The notes beneath the pieces were generated by a model that made no database searches, had not been told where the DNA came from, and worked only from the letters and a program-made list of their open reading frames with translations. DNA of 58,302 nucleotides from Verrucomicrobiota bacterium (lineage in GTDB: Bacteria > Verrucomicrobiota > Verrucomicrobiia > Limisphaerales > UBA9464), in the NCBI GenBank assembly GCA_947471985.1, contig CANIZL010000034.1:1-58302 (forward strand). Reading direction: 5' to 3'. Shown piece by piece: positions 35,883 through 44,526 of the stretch. Numbering within the stretch: position 1 is the stretch's first letter; each line of letters starts with the position of its first letter. The translations under genes were made by a program, and so were the position numbers.

Positions 35883-38795
35883 ATGAGCACCAAGTCCATC
35901 CATGTCTTGGGGCGAGTCGAGATAGCTCGACGGTCATTGACCGTCGGTCTTGGCGCCCTCCTCATGGTTCCTGTCGCGCTCGCGCAGGATGCCAAAACCG
36001 CAACCGCCCCCGGCGATGCTGGGGAGCTCAAACCGGTGACGATCCGAACCGGATCCAACATCCCCAGCGCCGAGGAGGAAACGGTTTCCCCGGTCACCAC
36101 CTATACCGCCGAAGAGATTGCCAAGATGGGCGTGACGGACCTGAGTTCCCTCACGCAGCGACTACCGATCTCCAGCCAGGGCGGACTCGCGGGCAACAAT
36201 GGGGGTACCGGCTTTGCCCAGGGTGGCACGGGCGTTTCTCTCCGCGGTCTGGGGCTCAATGCCACCTTGGTGTTGTTGAATGGACGCCGCGTGGCGCCCT
36301 TTAGTTACGGCAGCGGTGGCACCATTACCTTCGTTAATCTCAATTCCCTGCCCTTGGAAGCAGTCGAGCGGGTGGAGATCCTCCGTGAAGGCGCCTCGGC
36401 GATCTATGGCGCGGACGCGATCGCAGGGGTCATCAATGTGGTGACTAAAAAGGATTTTGACGGCCTGCTGATCAAGGCCCGCTACGGCAATACCTTCTCC
36501 ACGGATACGGCGAGCCAGGCGTACTCGCTCACTTATGGAACCCACAGCAAGGACAATAAGACCTCCGTCTTGATCGTGGCGGATTACCTGAAGCAGAATT
36601 CGCTCTTCAATCGCGATCGGGCGTTTTCTTCCCAGACGGATGCCACCGGATTGAGTGTCTATGACGACGGCACCGGGCAAAGCTGGCCGGGTGCCAATCT
36701 GGGATCGACGGGGGGATACCCTGGCTATTTTACGGTGCCCCGGAATGCCCCCGGGCTGGTGGGCACTCCTTATGAGGGTACGGCTGGCACACGAAGGCTT
36801 GCCCCTCCCAAAGACACGAATGGCAGTGCGCCGGCCTCCGCCTATCACCTCGCCGGGCTGCAAGCCTATCCCGAGCTGGGGTCCGGGGAGGATCTCTATA
36901 ACTTTCTGAAGGATTCGCAGGCAACGCCGGATTCGGAGCGCTACGGGATTTTTGGGGCCATCGATCACCAGATCTTCGACGAAAAAATGGTGGTGTTCGG
37001 AACGTTCCAGATGCAGCGCGACGTCGAGCACGTGGAGTTGGCGCCCGCGCCCATCAGTTTTGCGGGCAATGGCTCCGGGATCGGAATCCCCCTGGGGGAG
37101 GTGCGGTATAAGAACGGATTCAAGATTACGGGGAATCAAATCACCATTCCCGTTGCCAATCCGTGGAATCCCTTTGGTGCGGATATTGTCGGCGGACAGT
37201 ACCGGTTCGTCGAGGCGGGTAACCGGCTCTATGACACCATTTCCCACAACTATAATTTTGTCGCCGGCCTGAAGGGTGACATCGACCCGCTGGGGCGGCT
37301 CAGTTACGAGACAGCCGTTTCCTACTCGCGGTCCGAGGACAACCGCCGGGAGGTGCAGATCGGAACCCAGCAGGTGCAAAATGCCCTGAACGATTTGAAC
37401 CTGGCCACGTCGTTGAACCTGTTTGGGGGGGCGAATTTCCACAATAATCCGGCGACGATCGAAGGGCTCAAAGTGCGGACTATCCACGAGGCGGGCACTC
37501 AGATTGCCAGTTGGGACGGCCGGATCTTCGGCAACATCGAGGCGCCCTTCTGGAAGCCGGGTAAATTTGGTTATGCGGTGGGTACTGAATATCGGGAGGA
37601 ACGCTTCTTTGACCATCCGGATGAACTCTCGAAGGCCGGAGCCCTGGTCGGATCGTCGCCCACGCGTGAAAGCAATGGGCATCGCTCCAGTGAGGCAGCA
37701 TTTATCGAGAGCACCATTCCGCTGGCAGGCCCGGAATTCAATGTGCCCGGCATTTACCGCTTCGACGTCAAGGCGGCCGGCCGGTTGGATAGCTACAGTG
37801 ATTTCGGTGAATCCGTGGTGCCGCTGGTGGGGCTCATCTGGCGCCCCTTCAATGAAGACCTGCTGTTCCGCGGAACCTATGGACAGAGCTTCCGGCCGCC
37901 TTCTCTCCGACAGCTCTTCAACGCGCCGCAAGATGCCCTGACCGGTGCTCCGGTCCGCGACCCGCTGCGTCCGGGTGATCTCCTGCCCCAAGTGCCGATC
38001 GTCACCGCGGGCAATCCCAACCTGCAACCCGAGACCTCCGACAACTGGTCTGTCGGTTCGGTGTTCACTCCGCACCAGATTCCCGGCCTGCGCCTCGAGG
38101 CGCAATGGTTCCAGATCAAGCGGCGCAACGAGATCTCGCAGCTCTCGCAGACCCTGGGCGGGACGAGCGCCATCGCCGGCATCCCTGGCAACTACACCCG
38201 GGATCCCTATGACGGAAATCCCCGCGCCCTGATTGATCCTGTTACCGGACAGTTGGCCGGGCCCCTCGTCTCCCTCGTGGATTCCTACGTCAACGTGGGC
38301 ACCACCATTGTCGACGCCATCGACGCAGGGGTGAGTTATGAGCTCAAGACCGAGACGGCGGGGACCTGGCTGTTCAGCGTCGAGCTGACCCGCATGCTCA
38401 GCAACCGCTCGGAAGTCAATCCGGGCGATGGTTACGGCGAGGCCGTGGGACAGGTGCTGCAATTCGACGGCTGGCCGAAGTGGCGGGGCATCGGTTCCGT
38501 TACCTGGGACTATCGCAAATTGCAACTGGGCGCCATGGCGGATTTCCGGAGCGGTCTGGATTATCCCCATCCCGGTTGGGATTCCACCGGCTATGCCCAC
38601 GTGAATTCCTTCCTCACCTTTGACCTGCAGGCGTCCTACAATCTGCCTTGGCAATCACGGATCACCGTCGGCATCCGGAACTTGATGGATTCCGATCCGC
38701 CGCTTTATATCGGCGATCAAGGCCAGTGGTATATCAGCACGTTGGATAATCCCTTCGGGCGCAGTTACTACATGGAGCTTAGCAAGAAGTTCTAA
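35883..38795 (+). CDS. TonB-dependent outer membrane receptor
   Basis: A 970-residue outer-membrane protein: signal peptide (LTVGLGALLMVPVALAQ), then a plug domain with VSPVTTYTAEEIAKMGVTDL, GVSLRGLGLNATLVLLNGRR, VERVEILREGASAIYGADAI and AGVINVVTKKDFDG. The 22-strand barrel has GTYGQSFRPPSLRQLF and NPNLQPETSDNWSVG, ending in SYYMELSKKF with the terminal Phe needed for barrel assembly. It would import a large ligand using the Ton complex; neither tonB nor exbBD is present here. There is no SusD-like neighbour, so it is not a classic polysaccharide-utilisation pair. The frame opens 48 codons further upstream, but the signal peptide begins at ATG 35883. Confidence 0.93.
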   Translation: MSTKSIHVLGRVEIARRSLTVGLGALLMVPVALAQDAKTATAPGDAGELKPVTIRTGSNIPSAEEETVSPVTTYTAEEIAKMGVTDLSSLTQRLPISSQGGLAGNNGGTGFAQGGTGVSLRGLGLNATLVLLNGRRVAPFSYGSGGTITFVNLNSLPLEAVERVEILREGASAIYGADAIAGVINVVTKKDFDGLLIKARYGNTFSTDTASQAYSLTYGTHSKDNKTSVLIVADYLKQNSLFNRDRAFSSQTDATGLSVYDDGTGQSWPGANLGSTGGYPGYFTVPRNAPGLVGTPYEGTAGTRRLAPPKDTNGSAPASAYHLAGLQAYPELGSGEDLYNFLKDSQATPDSERYGIFGAIDHQIFDEKMVVFGTFQMQRDVEHVELAPAPISFAGNGSGIGIPLGEVRYKNGFKITGNQITIPVANPWNPFGADIVGGQYRFVEAGNRLYDTISHNYNFVAGLKGDIDPLGRLSYETAVSYSRSEDNRREVQIGTQQVQNALNDLNLATSLNLFGGANFHNNPATIEGLKVRTIHEAGTQIASWDGRIFGNIEAPFWKPGKFGYAVGTEYREERFFDHPDELSKAGALVGSSPTRESNGHRSSEAAFIESTIPLAGPEFNVPGIYRFDVKAAGRLDSYSDFGESVVPLVGLIWRPFNEDLLFRGTYGQSFRPPSLRQLFNAPQDALTGAPVRDPLRPGDLLPQVPIVTAGNPNLQPETSDNWSVGSVFTPHQIPGLRLEAQWFQIKRRNEISQLSQTLGGTSAIAGIPGNYTRDPYDGNPRALIDPVTGQLAGPLVSLVDSYVNVGTTIVDAIDAGVSYELKTETAGTWLFSVELTRMLSNRSEVNPGDGYGEAVGQVLQFDGWPKWRGIGSVTWDYRKLQLGAMADFRSGLDYPHPGWDSTGYAHVNSFLTFDLQASYNLPWQSRITVGIRNLMDSDPPLYIGDQGQWYISTLDNPFGRSYYMELSKKF

Positions 38796-38821
38796 TCCGT
38801 TTGGGTCCGCGCATCACTGCG

Positions 38822-38862
38822 AAAAAGCCGCCGGTTCCGGGAAGGAAGCGGCGGCCATTTTT
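38822..38862. terminator. Bidirectional terminator between receptor and methyltransferase genes
   Basis: Stem GCCGCC (38827-38832) and GGCGGC (38850-38855), preceded by AAAAA (38822-38826) and followed by TTTTT (38858-38862), in the 83-base gap between convergent genes. The flanking A- and T-runs allow termination in both directions. Confidence 0.8.
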
Positions 38863-38878
38863 GTCTCCCGATTTGCCG

Positions 38879-39919
38879 TTAAGACGTCCGGTTCTGAAAA
38901 CGGTAGTGGCTGACATGCCATTCATTGCCGCCGCGGAAGCCCCACAGCTCGGCGCACGCGAGGTAAAAGATGCGCCAATACACCCACCACTTGGTTTCAT
39001 TGCCGGGACCATAGGTTTGCCGGAAGATCGTACGGATCTCCGCTTCGTTCTGGTCCATGTTGGCCAGCCACTGATGGGCGGTGCGTTCGTAGTGGCGGCC
39101 ATTCACCACCCAGTGCTGCTCCAGCCGGAGATCCCGCTGGAAATACAGCAGCAGATCATCGCTGGGCATGATACCGCCCGTGAAGAAATACCGGCTCATC
39201 CAATCGGTCTCATCCCGGGCAATGAAGTGGTAGGCGTACTCACGGTGGGTGAAGATGTGCACGAACAGTTTGCCGTCGGGCTTCAACCAACGGCCGATGT
39301 TGCCCAGCAGGCGCTCGTAGTTCTTCAGGTGCTCGAACATTTCCACCGACACCACCCGATCAAACTGGTGATCCCCCCCGGGCGGTTCGAAGTAGTTCGC
39401 GTCGCAGGTGATGATCGTGACGTTTCGCAAGCCGCGCTGCGCCGCCTGGGCGTCGATGTGCAGTTTCTGGGTGCGCGAATTGCTGACGCCAACGATGCGG
39501 GCCTGGGGATATTTCTCCGCCATCCACAAGGTCAGGGAACCCCAGCCGCAGCCGAGTTCGAGAATGCGTTGCCCGTCGGCCAATTCAGCGCGTTCGCCGG
39601 TCAATGCGAGCATGGCTTCCTCGCCTTCGGCCAGGCTTTCCGTGAACGTCGGGTAATAGCCGGACGAGTATTTCAGCCGCGGCCCGAGGCAGAGTTGATA
39701 GAAGCGGGTGGGAACCTCGTAGTGTTGCTCGTTGGCCGCGGCGGTTTCGATGGCGATCGGCGACGTCCGCAACTCCGCGACGATTTCCAGCAGATGCGCC
39801 CGTTGGGTGGCAACATCCGGCCGCTTCTCCTCACGTAGGCGTTGACGCAGCAAACGGCGGATGCCGAAACGGAGGACGGCGTCCGGGAAGACGTTTTGAA
39901 CCAGCAAATTATCCAGCAT
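38879..39919 (-). CDS. SAM-dependent methyltransferase, CFA synthase / coclaurine N-methyltransferase-like
   Basis: A 346-residue cytosolic protein that is the last gene of the lipid cluster. It starts [20 protein letters not shown], typical of the coclaurine N-methyltransferase-like branch of the cyclopropane synthase family. The SAM site is [20 protein letters not shown], then GVSNSRTQK, the conserved [14 protein letters not shown] and [13 protein letters not shown] (equivalent to the IFPGG-PS region of CFA synthases). It lacks the long N-terminal domain of true CFA synthases. Its substrate could be a fatty-acyl chain or an amine; sequence does not settle it. ATG 39919 is 13 bases after the DUF1295 stop; the frame upstream (to 39994) overlaps that gene and is rejected. 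Confidence 0.85.
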   Translation of the reverse strand: MLDNLLVQNVFPDAVLRFGIRRLLRQRLREEKRPDVATQRAHLLEIVAELRTSPIAIETAAANEQHYEVPTRFYQLCLGPRLKYSSGYYPTFTESLAEGEEAMLALTGERAELADGQRILELGCGWGSLTLWMAEKYPQARIVGVSNSRTQKLHIDAQAAQRGLRNVTIITCDANYFEPPGGDHQFDRVVSVEMFEHLKNYERLLGNIGRWLKPDGKLFVHIFTHREYAYHFIARDETDWMSRYFFTGGIMPSDDLLLYFQRDLRLEQHWVVNGRHYERTAHQWLANMDQNEAEIRTIFRQTYGPGNETKWWVYWRIFYLACAELWGFRGGNEWHVSHYRFQNRTS

Positions 39920-39932
39920 GACGGAGGCGGGG

Positions 39933-40772
39933 TTAGGACTTGAACCAGGGGATGAAGGCGCTGGTGGTGCGCTGATATTCCCGATAGGCCTCACCCTTCG
40001 ATTTGAGCGAGAGCGCTTCGGTCATGGGAATGCCGGTGACGTTGACGAGAAAGTGCCACATGAGCAGCGGACTGAGCAGGCCCAGCCAACCGCCGGGAGC
40101 CCCCAACGCAAAGGCCGCGTAACCGAGCCAGATGACCCACTCAAAAAAGTAATTGGGGTGCCGCGAATAATACCAGAGCCCGTCCTGACAGACCTGACCA
40201 CGCCGCGTGGGATTCGTGCGAAAGCGGGCCAGTTGGCGGTCGGCGATCGTTTCCCCAAGCCATCCGAAGCTCCAGAGGGCGATCCCCAGCCAGGCCCACG
40301 GTCCGAGAGTGAAGTGGGTCGTGTGTTGGGGATCCAGTAGGGTGAGCAGCCAGGGCACGGACAACACCACTTGCAGCGCGCCTTGCAGCAGATAGAAGCC
40401 GAACATGCGCCGTGCCTCCCCGGCACCCCATTCCCGCCGCAGTTCGGCGTAGCGCACATCCTCCACCGGGTGATGCGAGCGAACTCGGACGAAAAGATGT
40501 CCCCCGAGCCGCGCGGCCCAGAGGACCACCAATACGGTAAGGGTCCACGCGGCGGGCCAATTCCATTCGGGATACGCGTTGAGTTTGGTGTCGTAGTGCC
40601 AGCGGGCGGCGAGCCCCAGATAGAGCAGCACCAACGGGGCAAAGCCCAGGGACCACACGACGTCCACGACCCCGTAGTTTCGCACCCGTCGCGCGAACGC
40701 AAAGGTGGCGGTCATTTCGAGGATAACCCACAGGAGACCGGCCAGGGGGAGCCAGAGGTACGGGGAATTCAC
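39933..40772 (-). CDS. DUF1295 integral membrane protein, steroid 5-alpha-reductase-like
   Basis: A 279-residue polytopic membrane protein with about seven hydrophobic segments. The C-terminal region has the family hallmark [20 protein letters not shown] with the R-H-P-N-Y-F motif shared by 5-alpha-reductase, isoprenylcysteine methyltransferase and DUF1295 proteins, where it binds NADPH or SAM. It ends in [19 protein letters not shown], also typical. In many bacteria it lies in clusters with a CFA-like methyltransferase and DUF1365, as here, and reduction of a modified acyl chain is a reasonable guess. Start is GTG 40772, seven bases after the upstream stop, with no Shine-Dalgarno, so translational coupling is expected. 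Confidence 0.88.
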   Translation of the reverse strand: MNSPYLWLPLAGLLWVILEMTATFAFARRVRNYGVVDVVWSLGFAPLVLLYLGLAARWHYDTKLNAYPEWNWPAAWTLTVLVVLWAARLGGHLFVRVRSHHPVEDVRYAELRREWGAGEARRMFGFYLLQGALQVVLSVPWLLTLLDPQHTTHFTLGPWAWLGIALWSFGWLGETIADRQLARFRTNPTRRGQVCQDGLWYYSRHPNYFFEWVIWLGYAAFALGAPGGWLGLLSPLLMWHFLVNVTGIPMTEALSLKSKGEAYREYQRTTSAFIPWFKS

Positions 40773-40779
40773 AGGAGGT

Positions 40780-42096
40780 TCACTGCATCAGGGCGCGGCA
40801 GTTGGGGCCTGCCCAGGTGGCTTGAACCACGCTGATGTTGCGCCAGGCAAAAGCGGCTTCGCAGTACGCGAGGTAATAATCCCACGTGCGGATGAAACGG
40901 TCGTCGAAGCCCAGCTCCCGAACCGCCTCGAGCTGCCCATGGAAACGGCTGCGCCATTCGCGCAGCGTGCGGGCGTAGTCGAGTCCGAGGTCGTGCAGCG
41001 AGTGCAGCGACAGCGACCCTGTCCGCTGCGCCACCGCCCCGACGCGGTTCATCGAGAGCAGCAGGGAACCGGGGAAGATGTGCTTTTGAATCCAATCCAC
41101 GTTGCGGCGGAATTCCCCGTGCCGGTGATCGGGACAGGTGATGAATTGCGCGGCAAACAGACCGTTGCGCTTTAACAGGGATTGCACCTTGCGGAAATAC
41201 GTGGGCAGAAAGGCGTCGCCTACGGCCTCCAGCATTTCCACGCTGACAATCTTGTCGAACTGGCCCTCCAGTTCCCGGTAATCTTGCAATCGCACTTCCA
41301 CCTGATCCGCGAGGCCCTCGCGCCGAAGGCGTTCGGTGGTGTAGCGATATTGCTCGTCGCTGATGGTGATCGTCGTGACCCGGCAGCCGTAATGCTGCGC
41401 CGCGTGAGCCGCCATGCCGCCCCAACCGGAACCGATCTCCAGCAGGTGATCCGTGGGAAGCAGTCGGAGTTCACGGCACAAACGGTCGTATTTGGCGGAC
41501 TGAGCGGCCGCCAGGGATTGGTCCGGCGCTTCAAACAGGGCCGCGCTATAAGTCATGCTTGGATCCAGCCACAGCGAGTAGAAGCGATTTCCCAGATCAT
41601 AATGGGCGTGGATGTTGGCGGCGGAGCCGGCGACCGAATTGCGACGGAACGCGTGATGCACGCGACTGGCGAGGTGGGATCCCGACCGCAGGCTGCTCAA
41701 CAGCCAGTCCCGCTGCCGGGAACCCGACATGCCGGGGGACTGATCCACATTCGCGCAAAACCAACCGATGACCGCCGGCAGATCCGGGGTGTCCCAGTCG
41801 CCCGCTTGATAGGCTTCGCCAAAGCCCAGATCCCCGGAGCGGGCGCAGCGCCGAAAGAAATTATTACGCCGCACGTGCATCACGACCTCGGGTCCGTCAA
41901 GACCGCGCCCGAACACCTGTTGGGACCCATCCGGCAGGCGCATCGTCAAGCGGCCGTTTTGCATTGGCGACAGCGCCCGCGTGACCAATTTTTGGGCGGC
42001 CCGATCCAGCCAGGAGGATCCGATCGCGTGCGTGCCGGAGGACGCGTCTGCGTGGGATTGGAGCAGCGAATACGAGTTGGATTCAGCGTCTTTCAC
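40780..42096 (-). CDS. Cyclopropane-fatty-acyl-phospholipid synthase family methyltransferase
   Basis: A 438-residue enzyme of the CFA synthase family, which adds a methylene (or methyl) group from SAM to the double bond of unsaturated acyl chains in phospholipids at the inner membrane face. It has the N-terminal lipid-binding domain (FGEAYQAGDWDTPDLPAVIG), then HYDLGNRFYSLWLDPSMTYS, the SAM site LLEIGSGWGGMAAHAAQHYG, IVSVEMLEAVG (active-site Glu), and QKHIFPGSLLLS, which aligns with the bicarbonate-binding loop. Length matches true CFA synthases. The start is GTG 42096; the next internal Met is residue 45. It is 133 bases downstream of the DUF1365 stop and overlaps closely with DUF1295. Confidence 0.9.
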   Translation of the reverse strand: MKDAESNSYSLLQSHADASSGTHAIGSSWLDRAAQKLVTRALSPMQNGRLTMRLPDGSQQVFGRGLDGPEVVMHVRRNNFFRRCARSGDLGFGEAYQAGDWDTPDLPAVIGWFCANVDQSPGMSGSRQRDWLLSSLRSGSHLASRVHHAFRRNSVAGSAANIHAHYDLGNRFYSLWLDPSMTYSAALFEAPDQSLAAAQSAKYDRLCRELRLLPTDHLLEIGSGWGGMAAHAAQHYGCRVTTITISDEQYRYTTERLRREGLADQVEVRLQDYRELEGQFDKIVSVEMLEAVGDAFLPTYFRKVQSLLKRNGLFAAQFITCPDHRHGEFRRNVDWIQKHIFPGSLLLSMNRVGAVAQRTGSLSLHSLHDLGLDYARTLREWRSRFHGQLEAVRELGFDDRFIRTWDYYLAYCEAAFAWRNISVVQATWAGPNCRALMQ

Positions 42097-42229
42097 AGGA
42101 GGTGCAGGGAAAGCAGGTGGAGCGACGGGCGGCAGTGGCCGGCCGGTTCGCGGCGGGCAGGGGGCACGGTGTTGTCCGCATTCTGGTGGTCGACCGGGGC
42201 GGGTGTCGAGTGAGACTTCACGGCGCGGA

Positions 42230-43126
42230 TCATGAGTGATGGGATTCGGCCGGCGGGAGCGTGGGGGCGATCACCGCGGTGCGTGCCTGCTTCAGCGAGG
42301 CGTGGGGGCGATACACACCCAACTGCTTTTCTGATTGGGCCGCCTTCGCGTGCCACGGAACCCGCTTCCACCAAAGTTTCAACGCCTGCCAGTGAATGAG
42401 GGTGATCACCCGCAGCGTGACCAGAGGATACTTGAGGGTGAGTCGGGCCAGTTCGCGATCGGTCAACGGGCGACGCTTCCCGGTCAGGGTGCTAATCAGC
42501 ACCGTCTGATCGGCGGTGACATCGTTGACCGTGATGACCAACTGTTCGCCCGGGGTGCGGAGTTGGAAGTCAAAATTCAACTCCAGATCGCTGAACGGCG
42601 ACACGTAGTATTCCTTGGGCACCACCACCCGGAAGGATTCCGGACCGGTCGCTCCGGGGGATGTGGCGCGGACCGGGATCAAATACGGTTTCAGTTCGCC
42701 AAACGTATTTTGCACCTCGGCCACGGCGCAGAGCGGAGTGCCATCGGCGCGGTGACAAAAATAGAAACTGACCGGGGCGAAGATGTAGCCAAAAACCCGG
42801 GGCAGGGTGACCAGGAGCACACGGGCATCGGTGGGCAGGACCACGTTCTGCCGCCCGAGCCAGAGGGACAGTTGGGAGCGCAGGTCAGGAGCGTCGGCCC
42901 CGGCGACGAGGTGATCAGAATCCCGGAATTCGTACGCATTGCGCCGGTTATGGCTGAAAAAGCGGAGCCGTTGGGCCACGGCCGGAAGCTCGGCCAGGTC
43001 CACGGCCAGCATGAAGATGCCGTACTCGAACCGATGGGATCGGGGGATGAAACGCTGATGCATCACGCGACACTCGTAGAGGCACGAGCGCCCGGGCGAT
43101 GCGGAACTGATTTCAGCGGTGGCCAT
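42230..43126 (-). CDS. DUF1365 domain protein
   Basis: A 298-residue protein of the DUF1365 family: SCLYECRVMHQRFIPRSHRF, FGYIFAPVSFYFCHRADGTP, EVQNTFGELKPYLI, FRVVVPKEYYVSPFSDLELN, and the C-terminal LTLKYPLVTLRVITLIHWQALKLWWK. Its function is unknown, but across bacteria it neighbours CFA-like methyltransferases and often an FAD-dependent amine-oxidase-like protein. Here it is the first gene of a four-gene minus-strand cluster in which that FAD protein is missing. ATG 43126 is chosen; the open frame continues 31 codons upstream into the repeat-rich region with no family similarity. Confidence 0.9.
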   Translation of the reverse strand: MATAEISSASPGRSCLYECRVMHQRFIPRSHRFEYGIFMLAVDLAELPAVAQRLRFFSHNRRNAYEFRDSDHLVAGADAPDLRSQLSLWLGRQNVVLPTDARVLLVTLPRVFGYIFAPVSFYFCHRADGTPLCAVAEVQNTFGELKPYLIPVRATSPGATGPESFRVVVPKEYYVSPFSDLELNFDFQLRTPGEQLVITVNDVTADQTVLISTLTGKRRPLTDRELARLTLKYPLVTLRVITLIHWQALKLWWKRVPWHAKAAQSEKQLGVYRPHASLKQARTAVIAPTLPPAESHHS

Positions 43127-43239
43127 GGCACGGAGGCGCAACCGGAAGGACTGCGCTGAAGAGGGAAGCACAGCTTCCCGAAAGCGCCACCCGAGGAAGG
43201 CGGAAAATCGGGGGCCCAAAGTGCCGTCGGCGGCCCCCG

Positions 43240-43297
43240 GTTCGGAGTCCCGCCTTCAGGCAGTGAGGTGGGCACCTGTAAGAGCGCGCCCCCAATT
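43240..43297. repeat. Intergenic repeat copy 1 (GTTCGGAGT-CCGCCTTCAGGC type)
   Basis: The first 22 bases differ from copy 2 at one position only, then identity falls but islands GCAC, TGT, CGC and CCCC remain in register. Centre of each unit is a short palindrome, CCGCCTTCAGGC(GG). It resembles the dispersed repeats that yield the recurrent spurious peptide LKAELRT in Verrucomicrobiota genomes; this link is from memory. Confidence 0.65.
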
Positions 43298-43407
43298 CCC
43301 CCCACCCGATGCCTCACCCGCAACACATCCCAGTAGCGAAGGCCGGGATTTCACCCAAAGCAGAGCCGCTAAAACCCTGTCGCGTGGGGTTCGGGTTCGG
43401 CTTCGAA

Positions 43408-43466
43408 GTTCGGAGTTCCGCCTTCAGGCGGTGGCGCATGCACTTGTTAAAACGCTCCCCAATGTC
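43408..43466. repeat. Intergenic repeat copy 2
   Basis: Direct imperfect copy of 43240-43297, 168 bases away. It contains the perfect palindrome CCGCCTTCAGGCGG at 43418-43431 and is preceded by TTCGGGTTCGGCTTCGAAG, a run of degenerate TTCGG units. Not part of any gene. Confidence 0.65.
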
Positions 43467-43574
43467 CTCAATCTCCCCACCCACGCCGCCGGCTGAATCC
43501 AACGATTCGAACGCCAACCGCCAAGGCCCTCGGCGCAGTCCAACCGCCGTACCGTTGTCGGCCGCAGCGCCCGG

Positions 43575-43943
43575 CTAACCCGCCTTCCGCTTCCGGAACA
43601 GGGCGCGAAGCCATAGGCCCCCACAAAACCCCACGACACAACCGCCAACGTTCGCGATCACCAAGCCGCCAACGAACGCGATGATCACTGTCGCGGTCGC
43701 CACGCCCTTCGCGATGTCGGAGGAAATTTCCGGCGCCGACTTCTGGCCCAAGGTCAGCAGTCCCCAAGCCACCAGCCAGAACAGGACGTTGCCGAGAATG
43801 AAGCCAGGCAACGTCCCGAGCGCACCCCAGAAGATATAGGAACTCCACCTCCGCAGCTCCCGAATGAACCAAAACACCAACGAAACCGCCAGAAGCCCGA
43901 TAAAGAGCAGCAAATAGGCCGGAAATATGAAGAAGTACGGCAT
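43575..43943 (-). CDS. Small membrane protein of unknown function (3 spans)
   Basis: A 122-residue hydrophobic protein with spans near residues 4-27, 36-66 and 78-112 and a basic C-terminus (LWLRALFRKRKAG), which would stay cytoplasmic. No family is recognised. It is the left-most gene of a long run of small minus-strand genes. Start ATG 43943 encodes MPYFFIFPAYLLL and there is no in-frame alternative. The 160-base gap upstream contains no gene. Confidence 0.6.
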   Translation of the reverse strand: MPYFFIFPAYLLLFIGLLAVSLVFWFIRELRRWSSYIFWGALGTLPGFILGNVLFWLVAWGLLTLGQKSAPEISSDIAKGVATATVIIAFVGGLVIANVGGCVVGFCGGLWLRALFRKRKAG

Positions 43944-44103
43944 GAAGCGCGGGGTCCGTTAACGCCCTTCACCGTGATCCGCCAACGAAGCCCCCGCGAA
44001 ACAAAATTCCCTCAAGACAGCCAACCGTCTGGCGTCAGCCCGACCCATCAGAGGCGTTCAGGCCCAGCGCTCATTTGCAGATAGGCCATTCAGGCGGCGC
44101 AGA

Positions 44104-44478
44104 TCAGCCGGCGTGGTCATCGGAAATCTTACCGGTATCCCAAACGATCTGACAGCGTGGACACGCCAACTGAAACCGGGAGCAGGTGGTGTACGGAATG
44201 GGCGCCAATTGAACCTGCAGGCGCCCGCTGCACGTCGGGCAACGGACGAGGTGATAAACGTAGATGCCTTGTGCGAACGCGAGAAAGGCCGGCACGCCAA
44301 AGCACCAGGCCGAGTCGGTCACCAAGGTGCCAGCAACGGTGCCAACGAACGCAACGGCCCAAACCCAATCCGGAAGAAACACCCGGCGCGGGAACGGACG
44401 TGCTGGCTCCATGGGCGTGAGCGTGTCAGCGGTGGGCTGTGGTTTACGGGTAACGGCAGTTGCCTCCAATGAATTCAT
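44104..44478 (-). CDS. Small membrane protein with C-terminal zinc ribbon
   Basis: A 124-residue protein with two closely spaced membrane spans (about residues 34-53 and 57-78) followed by a four-cysteine zinc-binding tail: Cys80/Cys83 (CPTC) and Cys106/Cys109 (CPRC), facing the cytoplasm in the simplest topology. No family recognised. ATG 44478 is chosen over a TTG eight codons upstream. It starts 48 bases after the stop of the membrane-protein gene at 44527, so the two may be co-transcribed. Confidence 0.62.
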   Translation of the reverse strand: MNSLEATAVTRKPQPTADTLTPMEPARPFPRRVFLPDWVWAVAFVGTVAGTLVTDSAWCFGVPAFLAFAQGIYVYHLVRCPTCSGRLQVQLAPIPYTTCSRFQLACPRCQIVWDTGKISDDHAG

Positions 44479-44526
44479 CGATGCCCTCGCCGGCCTGACC
44501 AACGATCTGCTTTCCCCTTCAAATCG

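Larger units (their letters stand above)
43127..43574. other. Intergenic region with duplicated repeat, upstream of the DUF1365 cluster
   Basis: A 448-base gap without a gene between the DUF1365 start and the small membrane protein at 43575. It holds two imperfect direct copies of a 58-base repeat (43240 and 43408). Any promoter for the lipid cluster must lie here. Confidence 0.6.

Noticed and set aside
36162-38654. Long minus-strand open frame of 830 codons within the receptor gene
   Set aside because: Antisense to a well-defined TonB-dependent receptor; no motif or plausible start.
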